From: Vibrio ezurae NBRC 102218
Lineage (GTDB): Bacteria; Pseudomonadota; Gammaproteobacteria; Enterobacterales; Vibrionaceae
NCBI RefSeq assembly: GCF_000467185.1
Contig: NZ_BATM01000019.1
Location: forward strand, 98,133 to 162,132
Direction of reading: 5' to 3'
DNA: 64,000 bases
Below the pieces are notes generated by a model. It did no database searches. It saw nothing but the letters and a program-made list of their open reading frames with translations, and was not told the DNA's origin. The position numbers and the translations under genes were made by a program. This document shows positions 42,215-51,784 of the stretch, piece after piece. The first letter of the stretch is position 1; the number at the start of each line of letters is the position of its first letter.

Positions 42215-43078
42215 ATGGATACAGTAAAATTAAAACAAGCTCGTCTGCGTAAAGACAACATGCTTAACGCATTTGTGTGGCTGTCAGCTGCACTGACTGT
42301 CGGCTTTTTGTTCTGGATTATCTGGTACATTTTGTCGAACGGTTTGCAATTCGTAAACTGGGACTTCGTGACAGGCGACTATAGCCGCACAGGAGACTCT
42401 CAAGGTATTTTCCCTATGATCGTATCTACGATCTACATGGTAATCGCGTCGATTTCTGTCGCGGCTCCATTGGGGATTATGACGGCTATCTACCTTACTG
42501 AATATGCTCAAGTAGGTAGTAAGTTCGTAAAAGTGATTCGTTTTTGTACTGAATCACTGGCGGGTATCCCGTCGATTATCTTTGGTCTATTTGGTATGAC
42601 CTTCTTTGTGACCATTATGGGATTCGGTTTCTCTATCCTATCGGGTGCACTAACGTTAAGTATTTTGATTCTGCCAGTGATTATCCGTGCAACGGAAGAA
42701 GCATTGATTGCGGTTCCTCAAACTTTCCGTGAAGGTTCTTATGCTTTAGGCTCGTCAAAAATCTACACCATTTGGCGCTTAATCCTACCAAGCGCAATGC
42801 CAGGTATTTTGACGTCTGTTATCTTGAGTATTGGTCGCGTAATTGGTGAATCAGCGCCGGTATTTTTGACAGCAGGTATGGTGGCACGTATTCCTGATAC
42901 GCTTCTTGATTCAGGCCGTACGCTAACCGTTCACCTATATAAGTTAACAACAGAGCTATTTACTATCGATGAGTGGAACCAAGCCTACGGTACCGCAACG
43001 GTGCTGATTGTAGTGGTACTTCTGATTAATATGTTAACCAAATTGATTGCTAGCCGTTTCAACAAAGCGACTTACTAA
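42215..43078 (+). CDS. pstA: Phosphate ABC transporter permease PstA
   Basis: A 287-aa permease with six helices. Family features: TAIYLTEYAQVG, SLAGIPSIIFGLFGMTFFV, and the EAA loop FREGSYALGSSKIYTIWRLILP. Follows pstC by 5 bases and precedes pstB by 41 bases. Shorter than Escherichia coli PstA by a few residues, within the usual range. Confidence 0.95.
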   Translation: MDTVKLKQARLRKDNMLNAFVWLSAALTVGFLFWIIWYILSNGLQFVNWDFVTGDYSRTGDSQGIFPMIVSTIYMVIASISVAAPLGIMTAIYLTEYAQVGSKFVKVIRFCTESLAGIPSIIFGLFGMTFFVTIMGFGFSILSGALTLSILILPVIIRATEEALIAVPQTFREGSYALGSSKIYTIWRLILPSAMPGILTSVILSIGRVIGESAPVFLTAGMVARIPDTLLDSGRTLTVHLYKLTTELFTIDEWNQAYGTATVLIVVVLLINMLTKLIASRFNKATY

Positions 43079-43119
43079 TTGTTGTTAGATAGACACAAAG
43101 AATTTAAGAGATACTGAAC

Positions 43120-43869
43120 ATGAACAAATTTAATATCGAAAACCTAGATCTTTACTACGGCGACAATAAAGCGCTAAAAAGCATCAATCTGCCAATTCCT
43201 CTTCGCCAAGTAACGGCGCTTATCGGCCCTTCGGGTTGTGGTAAATCAACGCTATTGCGCTGCCTAAACCGCATGAACGATTTGATTGAAGGCGTAAAAA
43301 TTACTGGCCTTGTGGAAATGGATGGTCAAGATATCTATAGCAACATCGACGTTGCTGACCTGCGCATCAAAGTGGGTATGGTATTCCAAAAGCCAAACCC
43401 ATTCCCGATGAGCATCTATGAAAACGTGGCTTACGGTCTGCGTGCTCAAGGTATCAAAGACAAGAAGCACATCGATAAAGTGGTTGAAAAATCACTGCGC
43501 GGTGCAGCGTTGTGGGATGAAGTGAAAGATCGCTTAAAATCACACGCATTTGGTCTTTCTGGTGGTCAGCAGCAACGTTTGTGTATTGCGCGTACTATCG
43601 CGATGGAACCGGATGTCATTTTGATGGATGAACCAACATCAGCACTTGATCCTATTGCGACGCACAAGATCGAAGAACTGATGGAAGATCTGAAAAAGGA
43701 TTACACCATTGTTATCGTAACTCACTCAATGCAGCAAGCGCGTCGTATTTCAGACCGTACCGCTTTCTTCTTGATGGGCGAGTTGGTTGAACATGATGAA
43801 ACACCTGTAATATTTAGTAACCCACGAGATGATCGTACTCAAGGTTACGTGAACGGCGACTTTGGTTAA
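43120..43869 (+). CDS. pstB: Phosphate ABC transporter ATPase PstB
   Basis: A 249-aa ATPase with Walker [11 protein letters not shown]-loop [21 protein letters not shown] (PstB hallmark), signature [16 protein letters not shown], Walker [14 protein letters not shown] and H-loop VTHSMQQA. Ends ...[10 protein letters not shown] as in other PstB. No phoU follows, in contrast to the usual pstSCAB-phoU operon, which fits a second Pst system that relies on PhoU encoded elsewhere. Confidence 0.96.
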   Translation: MNKFNIENLDLYYGDNKALKSINLPIPLRQVTALIGPSGCGKSTLLRCLNRMNDLIEGVKITGLVEMDGQDIYSNIDVADLRIKVGMVFQKPNPFPMSIYENVAYGLRAQGIKDKKHIDKVVEKSLRGAALWDEVKDRLKSHAFGLSGGQQQRLCIARTIAMEPDVILMDEPTSALDPIATHKIEELMEDLKKDYTIVIVTHSMQQARRISDRTAFFLMGELVEHDETPVIFSNPRDDRTQGYVNGDFG

Positions 43870-43920
43870 CCCGCCGTTTCAATCTGAAAAATTAACTATA
43901 ATAAAAAGCGATGGACTATT

Positions 43921-43947
43921 GCCCCTCGATTTTTGAGGGGCTTTTTT
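43921..43947 (+). terminator. Terminator of pstSCAB
   Basis: Stem GCCCCTC / GAGGGGC with a 7-base loop followed by six T, 52 bases after pstB. Confidence 0.9.
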
Positions 43948-43973
43948 ATTCAACGCAATGGTAGTTTTTCGTT

Positions 43974-44103
43974 ATACCAACCCGGATAGGTACTCATAAT
44001 CATATATTTAAGTAATTAACTTATATGCATGACTTATGTGGATTGGTATTACGTCGCATCCATGGCATCAGATCTAATACCAATTATTTAGTACGATTGG
44101 TAT
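43974..44103. repeat. Pair of ATACCAAT palindromic units
   Basis: Two inverted-repeat units lie head to tail: ATACCAACCC...GGATTGGTAT (43974-44049) and ATACCAAT...ATTGGTAT (44077-44103). The last 20 bases (44084-44103) are the exact reverse complement of the left end of the element at 5257-5276. They appear to be shortened relatives of that MITE-like element, inserted between pstB and the next gene. Confidence 0.6.
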
Positions 44104-44178
44104 AAGCAAAGAGCGTAAGATTGATCTTCTATTCAGGTCTAAGTACACTCAATTGAGATTCGATATGAGGTATTAGTC

Positions 44179-44379
44179 GTGAGTGATTTGGAAAAAGAGC
44201 TAGAAGCAATGGCCAAAGAGGCCGAAGATCAGCCAGAACAGAAGTTGCCTTCAATAGAAGAGCAAAAGAAGATAGCGGCAGAATTAAAAAAACTGGAAGA
44301 AGCTGGGGAACTGACACCAGAAATACTAGAGCAGTATTTTGGTAAGTTCTACTCCGAATCAGAAACGCCAGTTCATTAA
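44179..44379 (+). CDS. Small acidic helical protein, unknown function
   Basis: A 66-aa highly charged protein (DLEKELEAMAKEAEDQPEQ, then EEQKKIAAELKKLEEAGELT) predicted wholly alpha-helical with a Tyr/Phe-rich end (EQYFGKFY). GTG start at 44179; the ribosome site is poor. It has its own terminator, supporting a real transcription unit. No family recognised; the helical charged character suits a protein-interaction role (inference only). Confidence 0.6.
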   Translation: MSDLEKELEAMAKEAEDQPEQKLPSIEEQKKIAAELKKLEEAGELTPEILEQYFGKFYSESETPVH

Positions 44380-44400
44380 GTAAAATACGATGATAAACAA

Positions 44401-44430
44401 AAGCCGAGCTTAAATAGCTCGGCTTTTTTA
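44401..44430. terminator. Bidirectional terminator before malK 3' end
   Basis: Perfect 10-bp stem AAGCCGAGCT / AGCTCGGCTT followed by T on the plus strand and T on the minus strand; separates the small gene from convergent malK. Confidence 0.88.
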
Positions 44431-44441
44431 TGCGTGATGTT

Positions 44442-45566
44442 TTACGCCTGTGAAATAGTGGCTCCTACTTCTTGATGTAAACGGCGACATGCGCGTCCGT
44501 CATCGTGGAATAGGTGACAGCGCTTAGGATCAATACCGATCGCGTAGTGATCGCCAGGTTCAACTTCTAGGGTATCTGGCTGTCTAAAGTTGATATCCGT
44601 GTCGGCACTGTCTACCGATAGGTACACTTGGGTTTCTTGGCCGAGTTTTTCAACGATAGTGACTTCACCTTCAATGGTGGCTTCAGATGAATCCGACATT
44701 AATAGATGTTCAGGGCGAATGCCCAGTGACATACGCTCACCAACAACAACAGTGGTGCCATCCACTGGAATAGTAAACGCCACCTTATTTTCTAGCTCAA
44801 CTTTGACTTGTGTTGAAGAGGCCTCAATGGCGTGTACGCTAATGAAGTTCATTTTTGGTGAGCCAATAAAACCGGCAACAAAGCGGTTTTGTGGATAGTG
44901 ATATAAATCCAGTGGTCGGCCAACTTGAGAGACATAACCACCATCTAAGACCACAATTTTATCGGCCATGGTCATGGCTTCCACTTGATCGTGAGTGACG
45001 TAGATCATAGTGCAGCCCAGCTGGCGTTGCAGTTTGGTGATTTCACTGCGCATTTGTACGCGCAGTGCTGCATCTAGATTCGACAGTGGTTCATCGAGCA
45101 AGAAGACTTGTGGCTGTGAGACTAACGTTCGGCCAATGGCGACGCGCTGACGTTGACCGCCAGATAGGGCTTTAGGTTGTCGGTCTAAAAGGTGTGTCAG
45201 TTGTAAGATATCGGCGGCGTGCTTAACACGCTTTTCAGTTTCCGCTTTGTCTGCTTTAGCTAGCTTCATGCCAAAAGACATGTTGTCGTATAAATTTAGA
45301 TGCGGATAAAGCGCGTACGACTGGAATACCATGCCAACGCCACGTTTGGATGGTTCCACATCGTTCATTCGTTGATCACCAATGTAAAGATCGCCAGAGG
45401 TAATATCTTCTAGGCCAGCAATACAACGCAACAGCGTGGACTTACCACAACCCGATGGACCAACGAAGACAACAAACTCACCTTCTTTAATCTCTAGGTC
45501 GACGTTCTTTGAGATCTTTACGTCACCATAGGATTTACATACATTTTTTAACGTGACACTGGTCAT
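44442..45566 (-). CDS. malK: Maltose/maltodextrin ABC transporter ATPase MalK
   Basis: A 374-aa ATPase: Walker [11 protein letters not shown]-loop [20 protein letters not shown], signature [13 protein letters not shown], Walker [15 protein letters not shown]-loop [11 protein letters not shown], then the C-terminal regulatory domain with MGNE-like positions and a short tail. MalK also binds and inhibits MalT in enterobacteria. It is divergent from malEFG with a 667-base control region, the classic arrangement, but no lamB or malM follows. Confidence 0.95.
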   Translation of the reverse strand: MTSVTLKNVCKSYGDVKISKNVDLEIKEGEFVVFVGPSGCGKSTLLRCIAGLEDITSGDLYIGDQRMNDVEPSKRGVGMVFQSYALYPHLNLYDNMSFGMKLAKADKAETEKRVKHAADILQLTHLLDRQPKALSGGQRQRVAIGRTLVSQPQVFLLDEPLSNLDAALRVQMRSEITKLQRQLGCTMIYVTHDQVEAMTMADKIVVLDGGYVSQVGRPLDLYHYPQNRFVAGFIGSPKMNFISVHAIEASSTQVKVELENKVAFTIPVDGTTVVVGERMSLGIRPEHLLMSDSSEATIEGEVTIVEKLGQETQVYLSVDSADTDINFRQPDTLEVEPGDHYAIGIDPKRCHLFHDDGRACRRLHQEVGATISQA

Positions 45567-46233
45567 TTGAGTGGATCCTCAATATTAATTTTACCCATTA
45601 ACGCCCATTTATGGTTATGAATTATGCCATGAACGTTCAATTAGAAATCGTGCAATATAATGTATAGAGAACAGGAAAGAAAAAAGGTGATGAACACAAA
45701 ACACTAATATTAATCACTCACCCTAAGAGTCAATAATTTAGACTGTTTTGGTCACATCACCTGACCATTTCCAATTCTAACCAATATCCCCCGCACTTTA
45801 ATCAGCTTACCGACAAAGTAACTACTGGCTAGGTTTGAAATGTAATTCTAACCATTAAGTTAGAAAGGGCTCTTACTATCCATATCTCGGATGGTGTTAG
45901 TTTGTGCAATTTCATGACCTTAAACATCCTCCTGGTTCGATTTTTTGTAGGGGGAGTAGCAGGGGAGGAGTAGCCAGTCGCAAGGCAAGTGTTAAATGGA
46001 TCAATATCTCTTTTATCTGGGGTTTTCTAATGATTTGAATCACAACAATGGTGTTTTTGTGAAGCCGATCACTGGCGCTGGGAGAGGCGGATCACGAAAA
46101 TGATGTCGTCATGATAGGGCGTAGTAAACAGGATGATGATGATTCATAGGGAGTAGCGGATGATAGAGCCTGAAATTTGGCTTCAGGGAACACTTTGATA
46201 GCCCTACACTAATAATAAAAAAGGATAACACAC
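45567..46233. promoter_or_regulatory. malK-malE divergent control region
   Basis: About 670 bases with MalT-box-like GGGGAGTAG (45951-45959), GGGGAGGAG (45962-45970), reverse GGAGGATG (45925-45932), GGATGATG (46131-46138), GGGAGTAG (46149-46156) and GGATGA (46158-46163). They match the MalT half-site GGGGAKGAGG in part. A CRP-like site is listed separately. The part nearest malK (45600-45900) is AT-rich with a GGTCA-N7-TGACC palindrome (45750-45766) of unknown role. Layout fits MalT plus CRP activation in both directions. Confidence 0.7.
46056..46077. promoter_or_regulatory. CRP-like site in the mal control region
   Basis: TGTGA-AGCCGA-TCACT (46058-46073) matches the CRP consensus TGTGA-N6-TCACA at 9 of 10 positions. 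It lies between the two clusters of MalT-like boxes, as in enterobacterial malK-malE. Confidence 0.7.
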
Positions 46234-47412
46234 ATGAAAAAAGCTCTAAGTACAGTTGCACTTGGGACACTCGTTGCGCTTGGTTCTTTTGGGGCTCACG
46301 CCGCAATTCAAGAAGGTCAGCTGACTATTTGGATCAATGGCGATAAAGGTTACAACGGCCTTGCTGAAGTAGGTAAACGCTTTGAGGAAGATACTGGCAT
46401 TAAAGTGACAGTAGCGCACCCTGATGGCTTAGAGTCTCGCTTCCCTCAAGTTGCCGCGACAGGTGACGGTCCTGATATTATCTTTTGGGCGCACGATCGT
46501 TTTGGGGGTTACGCCGAAGCAGGTTTGCTCGCTGAAATTAAACCGTCTAAAGAAATCAAAGACGGTATCGTAGATTTTGCATGGGATGCAGTGAACTTCC
46601 AAGGCAAAACCATCGGTTACCCTGTGGCTATCGAAGCTCTGGCTCTTATCTACAATAAAGATCTTGTGCCAAACCCACCTAAAACTTGGGAAGAAGTGGC
46701 GGCTCTTGACGCTAAGTTAGCCAAAGAAGGCAAAAAAGCGATCATGTGGAACCTAAAAGAACCGTACTTCACATGGCCACTAATGGCTGCTGATGGTGGT
46801 TATGCGTTCAAGCACACTGATGCTGGTTATGATGTTAAAAACGTGGGCATTGATAAGGCGGGCGTGAAAGACGCGATGAATTTCATCAAGTCATTGGTGG
46901 ACAGCAAAGTGATTTCTGCGGACATGGATTATTCTATCGCAGATTCTTCTTTTGCTAAGGGTGATGTGGCACTGACGATTAATGGTCCTTGGGCATGGGG
47001 CGGCTATGACAACAAAGTGAACTATGGCGTCACAACACTACCTACCTTCAAAGGTCAGGCTTCTTCACCGTTTGTAGGTGTACTAACCGCGGGTATCAGC
47101 ACTGCGTCACCAAACAAAGATCTTGCGGTTGAGTTCCTAGAGAATTACTTGCTGACTAACGAAGGCTTACGCGATGTGAATAACGATAAGCCACTGGGCG
47201 CAGTTGCATTAAAATCGTTCCAAAAAGAATTGGCTGCTGATCCTCGCATTGCCGCGACAATGGCCAGCGCCGAGCACGGTGAAATTATGCCGAACATTCC
47301 ACAAATGAACACTTATTGGAGCTCTGCGAAGAATGCCATCATCAATGTGGTTGATGGTCGTCAATCGGTGGATGCCGCTCTAGAAGACGCTAAAAAACAA
47401 ATGCTTAAGTAA
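46234..47412 (+). CDS. malE: Maltose/maltodextrin-binding protein MalE
   Basis: A 392-aa periplasmic receptor with signal peptide (cleaved after AHA). Mature start [23 protein letters not shown] and [25 protein letters not shown] are diagnostic of MalE, as are [14 protein letters not shown] and NGPWAW. Binds maltose and maltodextrins for MalFGK2. RBS AAGGA lies 8 bases before ATG. A 10-bp hairpin follows the gene, separating it from malF. Confidence 0.97.
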   Translation: MKKALSTVALGTLVALGSFGAHAAIQEGQLTIWINGDKGYNGLAEVGKRFEEDTGIKVTVAHPDGLESRFPQVAATGDGPDIIFWAHDRFGGYAEAGLLAEIKPSKEIKDGIVDFAWDAVNFQGKTIGYPVAIEALALIYNKDLVPNPPKTWEEVAALDAKLAKEGKKAIMWNLKEPYFTWPLMAADGGYAFKHTDAGYDVKNVGIDKAGVKDAMNFIKSLVDSKVISADMDYSIADSSFAKGDVALTINGPWAWGGYDNKVNYGVTTLPTFKGQASSPFVGVLTAGISTASPNKDLAVEFLENYLLTNEGLRDVNNDKPLGAVALKSFQKELAADPRIAATMASAEHGEIMPNIPQMNTYWSSAKNAIINVVDGRQSVDAALEDAKKQMLK

Positions 47413-47418
47413 ACCCTT

Positions 47419-47446
47419 TAAGGAGGGGGTAACCCCTCCTTACTTT
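47419..47446 (+). terminator. Hairpin between malE and malF
   Basis: Perfect stem TAAGGAGGGG / CCCCTCCTTA with loop GTAA followed by CTTTTC. It probably causes partial termination or 3' protection so that malE exceeds malF, the role REP elements play in Escherichia coli. Confidence 0.8.
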
Positions 47447-47479
47447 TCTCTATTTATTATTCGCTAGTAGGTTCTTTTT

Positions 47480-49072
47480 ATGCAGACAGTTCAATCTTCT
47501 GGTTCTGTTGAGACTCCTTCCGTTGCCGGAAATACTAAATCAGTATTGAAGTGGGCAACCCTTGGCTTAGTCGGAATTATAAACGGTTATGCGACCGTAT
47601 TAATGTACTCTCGTGGAGAGGTAGCATTTGCGCTTCTGACGCTGATTTTAACGGCGTTAGCGCTGTATATCTTTGGCAGTAAGAAAACCTACGCGCATCG
47701 CTATATTTACCCAGGTATCGCGGGAATGATCCTATTCATTCTCTTTCCGCTCGCGTATACCGTGAACCTCGCCTTTACCAATTACAGCGCTAAGAATCAA
47801 CTGACCCTTGACCGAGCACAGTCAGTGTTGGTGAATCGCACTTTTCAAAGCGGCGACAGCTATCCGTTTCAACTGCTAAAAACCGCTGGTGGACACATCA
47901 TTGCCCTGCAAGATGGCGAGCAGACTTTAGTGACGCGAGAATTTAATCTAAGTAAAGACAGCTTCGGTAAAGAGAGCTCAGGCAAAGATTTGTCATTGAT
48001 GGTGGTGGATGCCAATTCAATACAAGGTGACAAGGAACCGATAAAAAGCATCATTAAAGCTCGCCCGGTATTAAGTAAGATTGATCTTATTAAGCCAAGT
48101 GGTGAAGCGGTTCGTATGAGCGGGTTACGTAAATTTGCGGGTGTAGAGCCGTTATTTACATTGCAAGGAGACGGGAAGACCCTGCTTAATAACGAAACGG
48201 GTGAAACTTTCATGCCAAATATGGACGTGGGTTTTTATCAAGCTGTGGATGCCAATGGTGATTTTGTTGGTCAGACTGTCTCGCCCGGTTTTATTGTCGG
48301 TATTGGGGGGGCTAACTTTGAACGTGTTTGGAAAGACGACGGCATCAAAGAGCCATTTATCTCCATTTTTATCTGGACGGTGGTTTTTTCGGTCTTAACG
48401 ATTATCTTTACACTCGTGATTGGCTTGGTATTGGCAAGCGTGGTGCAATGGGAAGAGCTAAAAGGGCGCGCGATTTACCGTGTGTTGCTTATCTTGCCTT
48501 ATGCCGTCCCCGCTTTTATTTCTATCTTGATATTCAAAGGTTTGTTTAACCAAAGTTTTGGTGAAATTAACTTAGTGCTCAGTCAGCTATTTGGCATTTC
48601 ACCAAACTGGTTCTCTGATCCCTTCTTAGCCAAAACCATGGTGTTGATAGTAAACACTTGGCTTGGTTTCCCATACATGATGATCTTGTGTATGGGGCTA
48701 TTAAAAGCCATCCCTGATGATTTGTATGAGGCATCAGCAATTGATGGCGCAGGGCCATTTAAGAACTTTTTCCACATTACCGTACCTTTAATGATTAAAC
48801 CCATGACGCCGCTGTTAATTGCCAGCTTTGCGTTTAACTTCAATAACTTTGTCATGATTCAGCTATTAACCAACGGCGGTCCAAACATGATAGGCACCTC
48901 AGAGCCTGCCGGTTACACCGACTTGTTGGTGAGCTACACCTACCGCATCGCCTTTGAGGGCAGTGGTGGTCAAGACTTTGGCCTAGCAAGTGCTATCGCA
49001 ACGCTTATCTTCCTATTAGTGGGTGGTATGGCGCTACTGAACCTTCGTTTCACTAAGCTATCTCAAGATTAA
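47480..49072 (+). CDS. malF: Maltose ABC transporter permease MalF
   Basis: A 530-aa permease with eight predicted helices and the large periplasmic P2 loop (about residues 100-280) that is special to enterobacterial/Vibrio MalF and contacts MalE. The EAA loop reads YEASAIDGAGPFKNFFHITVPL (about 416-437). Slightly longer than Escherichia coli MalF. It is followed by malG after 12 bases. Confidence 0.96.
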   Translation: MQTVQSSGSVETPSVAGNTKSVLKWATLGLVGIINGYATVLMYSRGEVAFALLTLILTALALYIFGSKKTYAHRYIYPGIAGMILFILFPLAYTVNLAFTNYSAKNQLTLDRAQSVLVNRTFQSGDSYPFQLLKTAGGHIIALQDGEQTLVTREFNLSKDSFGKESSGKDLSLMVVDANSIQGDKEPIKSIIKARPVLSKIDLIKPSGEAVRMSGLRKFAGVEPLFTLQGDGKTLLNNETGETFMPNMDVGFYQAVDANGDFVGQTVSPGFIVGIGGANFERVWKDDGIKEPFISIFIWTVVFSVLTIIFTLVIGLVLASVVQWEELKGRAIYRVLLILPYAVPAFISILIFKGLFNQSFGEINLVLSQLFGISPNWFSDPFLAKTMVLIVNTWLGFPYMMILCMGLLKAIPDDLYEASAIDGAGPFKNFFHITVPLMIKPMTPLLIASFAFNFNNFVMIQLLTNGGPNMIGTSEPAGYTDLLVSYTYRIAFEGSGGQDFGLASAIATLIFLLVGGMALLNLRFTKLSQD

Positions 49073-49084
49073 GGAGCAATAACA

Positions 49085-49975
49085 ATGGCTATGGTACAAG
49101 GCAAAAACCTTAAATACCGTGTTTGGGCAACGCATATTGCGCTGTGGATCTTCTTGTCGTTGATTATCTTCCCTTTGTTGATGGTGATCGCCATTTCATT
49201 TCGAGAAGGTAACTTTGCCACAGGTAGCTTGATTCCTGACAATCCTTCCTTAGAGCATTGGAAGTTAGCCCTTGGCTTATCGGTGACCCATGCGGATGGC
49301 AGTGTCACGCCGCCTCCGTTCCCTGTGTTGTTATGGCTGTGGAATTCAGTGAAAGTGGCAGGCATCACCTCTATTTTGATTGTGGCGCTGTCTACGACCT
49401 CAGCGTACGCGTTTGCTCGCATGCGCTTTAAAGGCAAAAACACCATCTTAAAAGCGATGATGATTTTCCAAATGTTCCCAGCGGTATTGGCGCTGGTGGC
49501 TATCTATGCGCTGTTTGATAAATTAGGTCAGTACATCCCATTCTTGGGGCTAAATACCCATGGCGGTCTTATTTTCTCCTATCTTGGCGGTATAGCGCTG
49601 CACGTATGGACCATTAAAGGCTACTTTGAAACCATCGATAACTCCTTGGAAGAGGCGGCGGCATTGGATGGCGCAACCCCTTGGCAAGCATTCCGTTTGG
49701 TGTTGTTGCCATTGTCGGTGCCTATTTTAGCGGTGGTGTTTATCTTATCTTTCATCGGCGTTGTGGGTGAAGTGCCTGTGGCGTCTTTGTTACTGTCAGA
49801 TGTGAACTCATACACCCTAGCGGTGGGCATGCAGCAGTATCTGTATCCGCAAAACTACTTATGGGGTGATTTTGCCGCAGCAGCGGTATTGTCAGCACTG
49901 CCGATTACGATTGTGTTCTTATTAGCGCAACGTTGGCTAGTGGGCGGTTTAACATCCGGTGGTGTGAAAGGGTAA
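49085..49975 (+). CDS. malG: Maltose ABC transporter permease MalG
   Basis: A 296-aa permease with six helices, the MalG periplasmic loop ([19 protein letters not shown]) and the EAA loop [22 protein letters not shown]. The C-terminal [10 protein letters not shown] end is typical and inserts at the MalK interface. RBS AAGGAG lies 8 bases before ATG. A terminator at 50044-50068 ends the operon; no lamB, malM or amylase gene follows. Confidence 0.96.
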   Translation: MAMVQGKNLKYRVWATHIALWIFLSLIIFPLLMVIAISFREGNFATGSLIPDNPSLEHWKLALGLSVTHADGSVTPPPFPVLLWLWNSVKVAGITSILIVALSTTSAYAFARMRFKGKNTILKAMMIFQMFPAVLALVAIYALFDKLGQYIPFLGLNTHGGLIFSYLGGIALHVWTIKGYFETIDNSLEEAAALDGATPWQAFRLVLLPLSVPILAVVFILSFIGVVGEVPVASLLLSDVNSYTLAVGMQQYLYPQNYLWGDFAAAAVLSALPITIVFLLAQRWLVGGLTSGGVKG

Positions 49976-50043
49976 GTAGATTTATCGCTTGTTATAAATG
50001 AAGGCGGCAGCCAAGGCATTGTGCTTTGGTGGTGCTATTACTG

Positions 50044-50068
50044 AAGGGGCTCTTATGAGCTCCTTTTT
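50044..50068 (+). terminator. Terminator of malEFG
   Basis: Stem AAGGGGCTC / GAGCTCCTT (one G-U pair) with loop TTAT and five T, 69 bases after malG. Confidence 0.75.
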
Positions 50069-50394
50069 CATAGGGCTTAGGTTTAAAGTTTGTAGTTATT
50101 ATTTGCAGATAGGAAGTGTTGGCAGGCTTACTTCTGTCCCTTTATGTTTTAAGTTAGTTTTTTTGCACAACATTCTAGTTGGCAATTGACTTACTTTTTC
50201 TTATGCCAAACCATCCAACTATATGACCAAATTTGCTAGGCGATCTAGAATACAACTCTTGTGAATTTATACAGTTTATTGGGGTTGAACTCGGTTTGAG
50301 TATGAAAATTGCTTGTTTTGCCGAGAACCCAGCATCGTTTTACTGATGGAAAATTTAATAAGTAATTGTTAATCAAAGAATTATTGTTTACCTT

Positions 50395-50547
50395 ACCTAA
50401 GGTGACGCGCTCGCTCGTTTTTACGTAAAGACAGAATGCGAAATGTGAAATACATGCATTGAATTCATTGATTTATGATAGCTTGAATGAAAGTTAGGCA
50501 AGCGGAAAACGAGTGGGCCTGTTATTAAGAATATTATGTCGTTAGGT
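50395..50547. repeat. attC-like inverted structure before orphan gene
   Basis: Outer pair ACCTAA (50395-50400) / TTAGGT (50542-50547, within GTTAGGT, which fits the attC core GTTRRRY). Inner pair CGCTCGTTTT (50412-50421) / AAAACGAGTG (50506-50515). The orphan gene starts 13 bases after the outer right box. Spacing and two-arm layout resemble a long integron attC site, but the left core lacks the expected AAC. Confidence 0.4.
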
Positions 50548-50560
50548 GAAATAGGCTGCA

Positions 50561-51223
50561 ATGATTAAGTATTTATATGGAAAAAAAGAGTTTCTTGAAC
50601 CTATAGCTAAAGGGGAAATAAGTCCTAGATTTAGTGACTTGGGTCATTATAGCCGACTTGAAAATGCTCTTATGAGGGATAAAGAAACCGAGAAAGAATT
50701 TCTTTGGGATAAAAATGTAGGTGAACTTTTCATTAATGGTCATCACATATCAAGAGAATCTTTGGCATCTGATCCTATTTGGAAAGTTCCACCAAGACAT
50801 TGTTACTGCTTGTGCTTATCTTCAAAGAAAAATAGCAATGAATTATTTGAAAGGTTTAATGCTGACTACTGTTTAGCCATTGATATTCCAATACTTATAG
50901 AATCACTTAAATCTACTTTCGGACATGAAATTCGAGGGCTTGTTTTTCAGCATTCAGAAATAACATATTACGCTAAATATGATGATTTGCTTGGGGTTAG
51001 TTCAGAGCAAGTAGTATTTTATAAACCAGAATTATTTTTACCAGAAGCAGAGTATAGAATCGCTATCTTTTACCCCTTAAATGAAAAGGGTTTTTATACA
51101 TCTGATGGTCGTATTATTCCTTTCCAGCTAGAAGGTGAAAGTACGCATTTGCAATGTAACATGGAAAATGATGATAAATACTGGTCGAGAGTTGTTGTTG
51201 GTTCATACGAAAAAACGACATGA
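50561..51223 (+). CDS. Orphan accessory protein, unknown function (weakly DUF2971-like)
   Basis: A 220-aa soluble protein, AT-rich and unlike its neighbours in base use. It opens MIKYLYGKKEFLEPIAKGEI, has PPRHCYCLCLSSKKNSNELFERF in the middle and ends with VVFYKPELFLPEAEYRIAIFYP. The arrangement 'cys-rich strand followed by FxxK...ExEYR' faintly recalls DUF2971-type proteins, which are often found near defence genes, but I would not assign it. It is bracketed by attC-like folds, so it may have arrived as a cassette (inference). Confidence 0.55.
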   Translation: MIKYLYGKKEFLEPIAKGEISPRFSDLGHYSRLENALMRDKETEKEFLWDKNVGELFINGHHISRESLASDPIWKVPPRHCYCLCLSSKKNSNELFERFNADYCLAIDIPILIESLKSTFGHEIRGLVFQHSEITYYAKYDDLLGVSSEQVVFYKPELFLPEAEYRIAIFYPLNEKGFYTSDGRIIPFQLEGESTHLQCNMENDDKYWSRVVVGSYEKTT

Positions 51224-51236
51224 AAACAATTAAATA

Positions 51237-51297
51237 GGGACTAAAACGTTCGGCATTATCGCTTTGAAGCGAAATTTTGTGCCAAGCGTTTTAGCCC
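51237..51297. repeat. Segmented hairpin after orphan gene (attC-like fold)
   Basis: Pairs GGG (51237-51239)/CCC (51295-51297), CTAAAACG (51241-51248)/CGTTTTAG (51287-51294), GGCA (51252-51255)/TGCC (51280-51283) and TCGCTT (51259-51264)/AAGCGA (51267-51272), with asymmetric TTC/AAG internal loops. No T tract. Box order is attC-like, but CTAAAACG/CGTTTTAG does not fit the core consensus. Confidence 0.5.
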
Positions 51298-51422
51298 GTT
51301 ACTTTCCCATATATTGGCTAATCCGTTACATCCTAATTAAGTAATATAACAAACAAGATTTTGTCAAATAACATGTTGGCTCTTTGTACCGAAGAGTACG
51401 TCACAGAACCAATTTCTGTCCC

Positions 51423-51470
51423 AAAAAAAACACCTCAATGTGTCTGGAGTGACTATACATTAAGGCGTTT
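51423..51470 (-). terminator. Terminator of the 80-aa orphan gene
   Basis: On the minus strand AAACGCCTTAATGT pairs with ACATTGAGGTGTTT (G-U pairs allowed) and is followed by a run of T, 70 bases beyond the stop at 51542. Confidence 0.65.
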
Positions 51471-51541
51471 GAGTGCATTTGCTAGGGTAAAGCAACAGGA
51501 AAGCGCGATGGCTTGAGCACTGATGCTTCCTTTTTTATTAG

Positions 51542-51784
51542 TTAGATATTTTCAATATTAGAAGGTGCATGTCCTAAGTGCTGCATTAACACGTAGACAC
51601 TTTCTTGATGCAAAGCGACTCTTCGAAATAAATGAGAGAACACAGGGTCGCCCCCAAAGCATTCATTAATGTAATGATCAATGCGTTCTTCAGAATACCC
51701 CTCGACGTACATGGTTCTGACCCACTGATACTCGACGGCCTTTTTATCCTTAATGACATCAATTCCTAGTTTTACTTCTTGCAT
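51542..51784 (-). CDS. Small hypothetical protein
   Basis: An 80-aa soluble protein starting MQEVKLGIDVIKDKKAVEYQ. Predicted helical (EERIDHYINECF) with no recognised family. ATG at 51784 follows AAAGAGA by 6 bases; a longer frame from a TTG at 51853 has no ribosome site. Followed by its own terminator. Confidence 0.6.
   Translation of the reverse strand: MQEVKLGIDVIKDKKAVEYQWVRTMYVEGYSEERIDHYINECFGGDPVFSHLFRRVALHQESVYVLMQHLGHAPSNIENI

Larger units (their letters stand above)
49976..50560. other. AT-rich intergenic stretch with terminator and attC-like fold
   Basis: About 585 bases. The malEFG terminator is at 50044-50068. From 50200 on, base composition falls to the AT-rich level of the following orphan gene. 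Bases 50395-50547 form an attC-like inverted structure (listed separately). No other gene was recognised. Confidence 0.5.

Noticed and set aside
49998..50189. 63-codon frame after malG
   Set aside because: It runs through the malEFG terminator and has no ribosome site.
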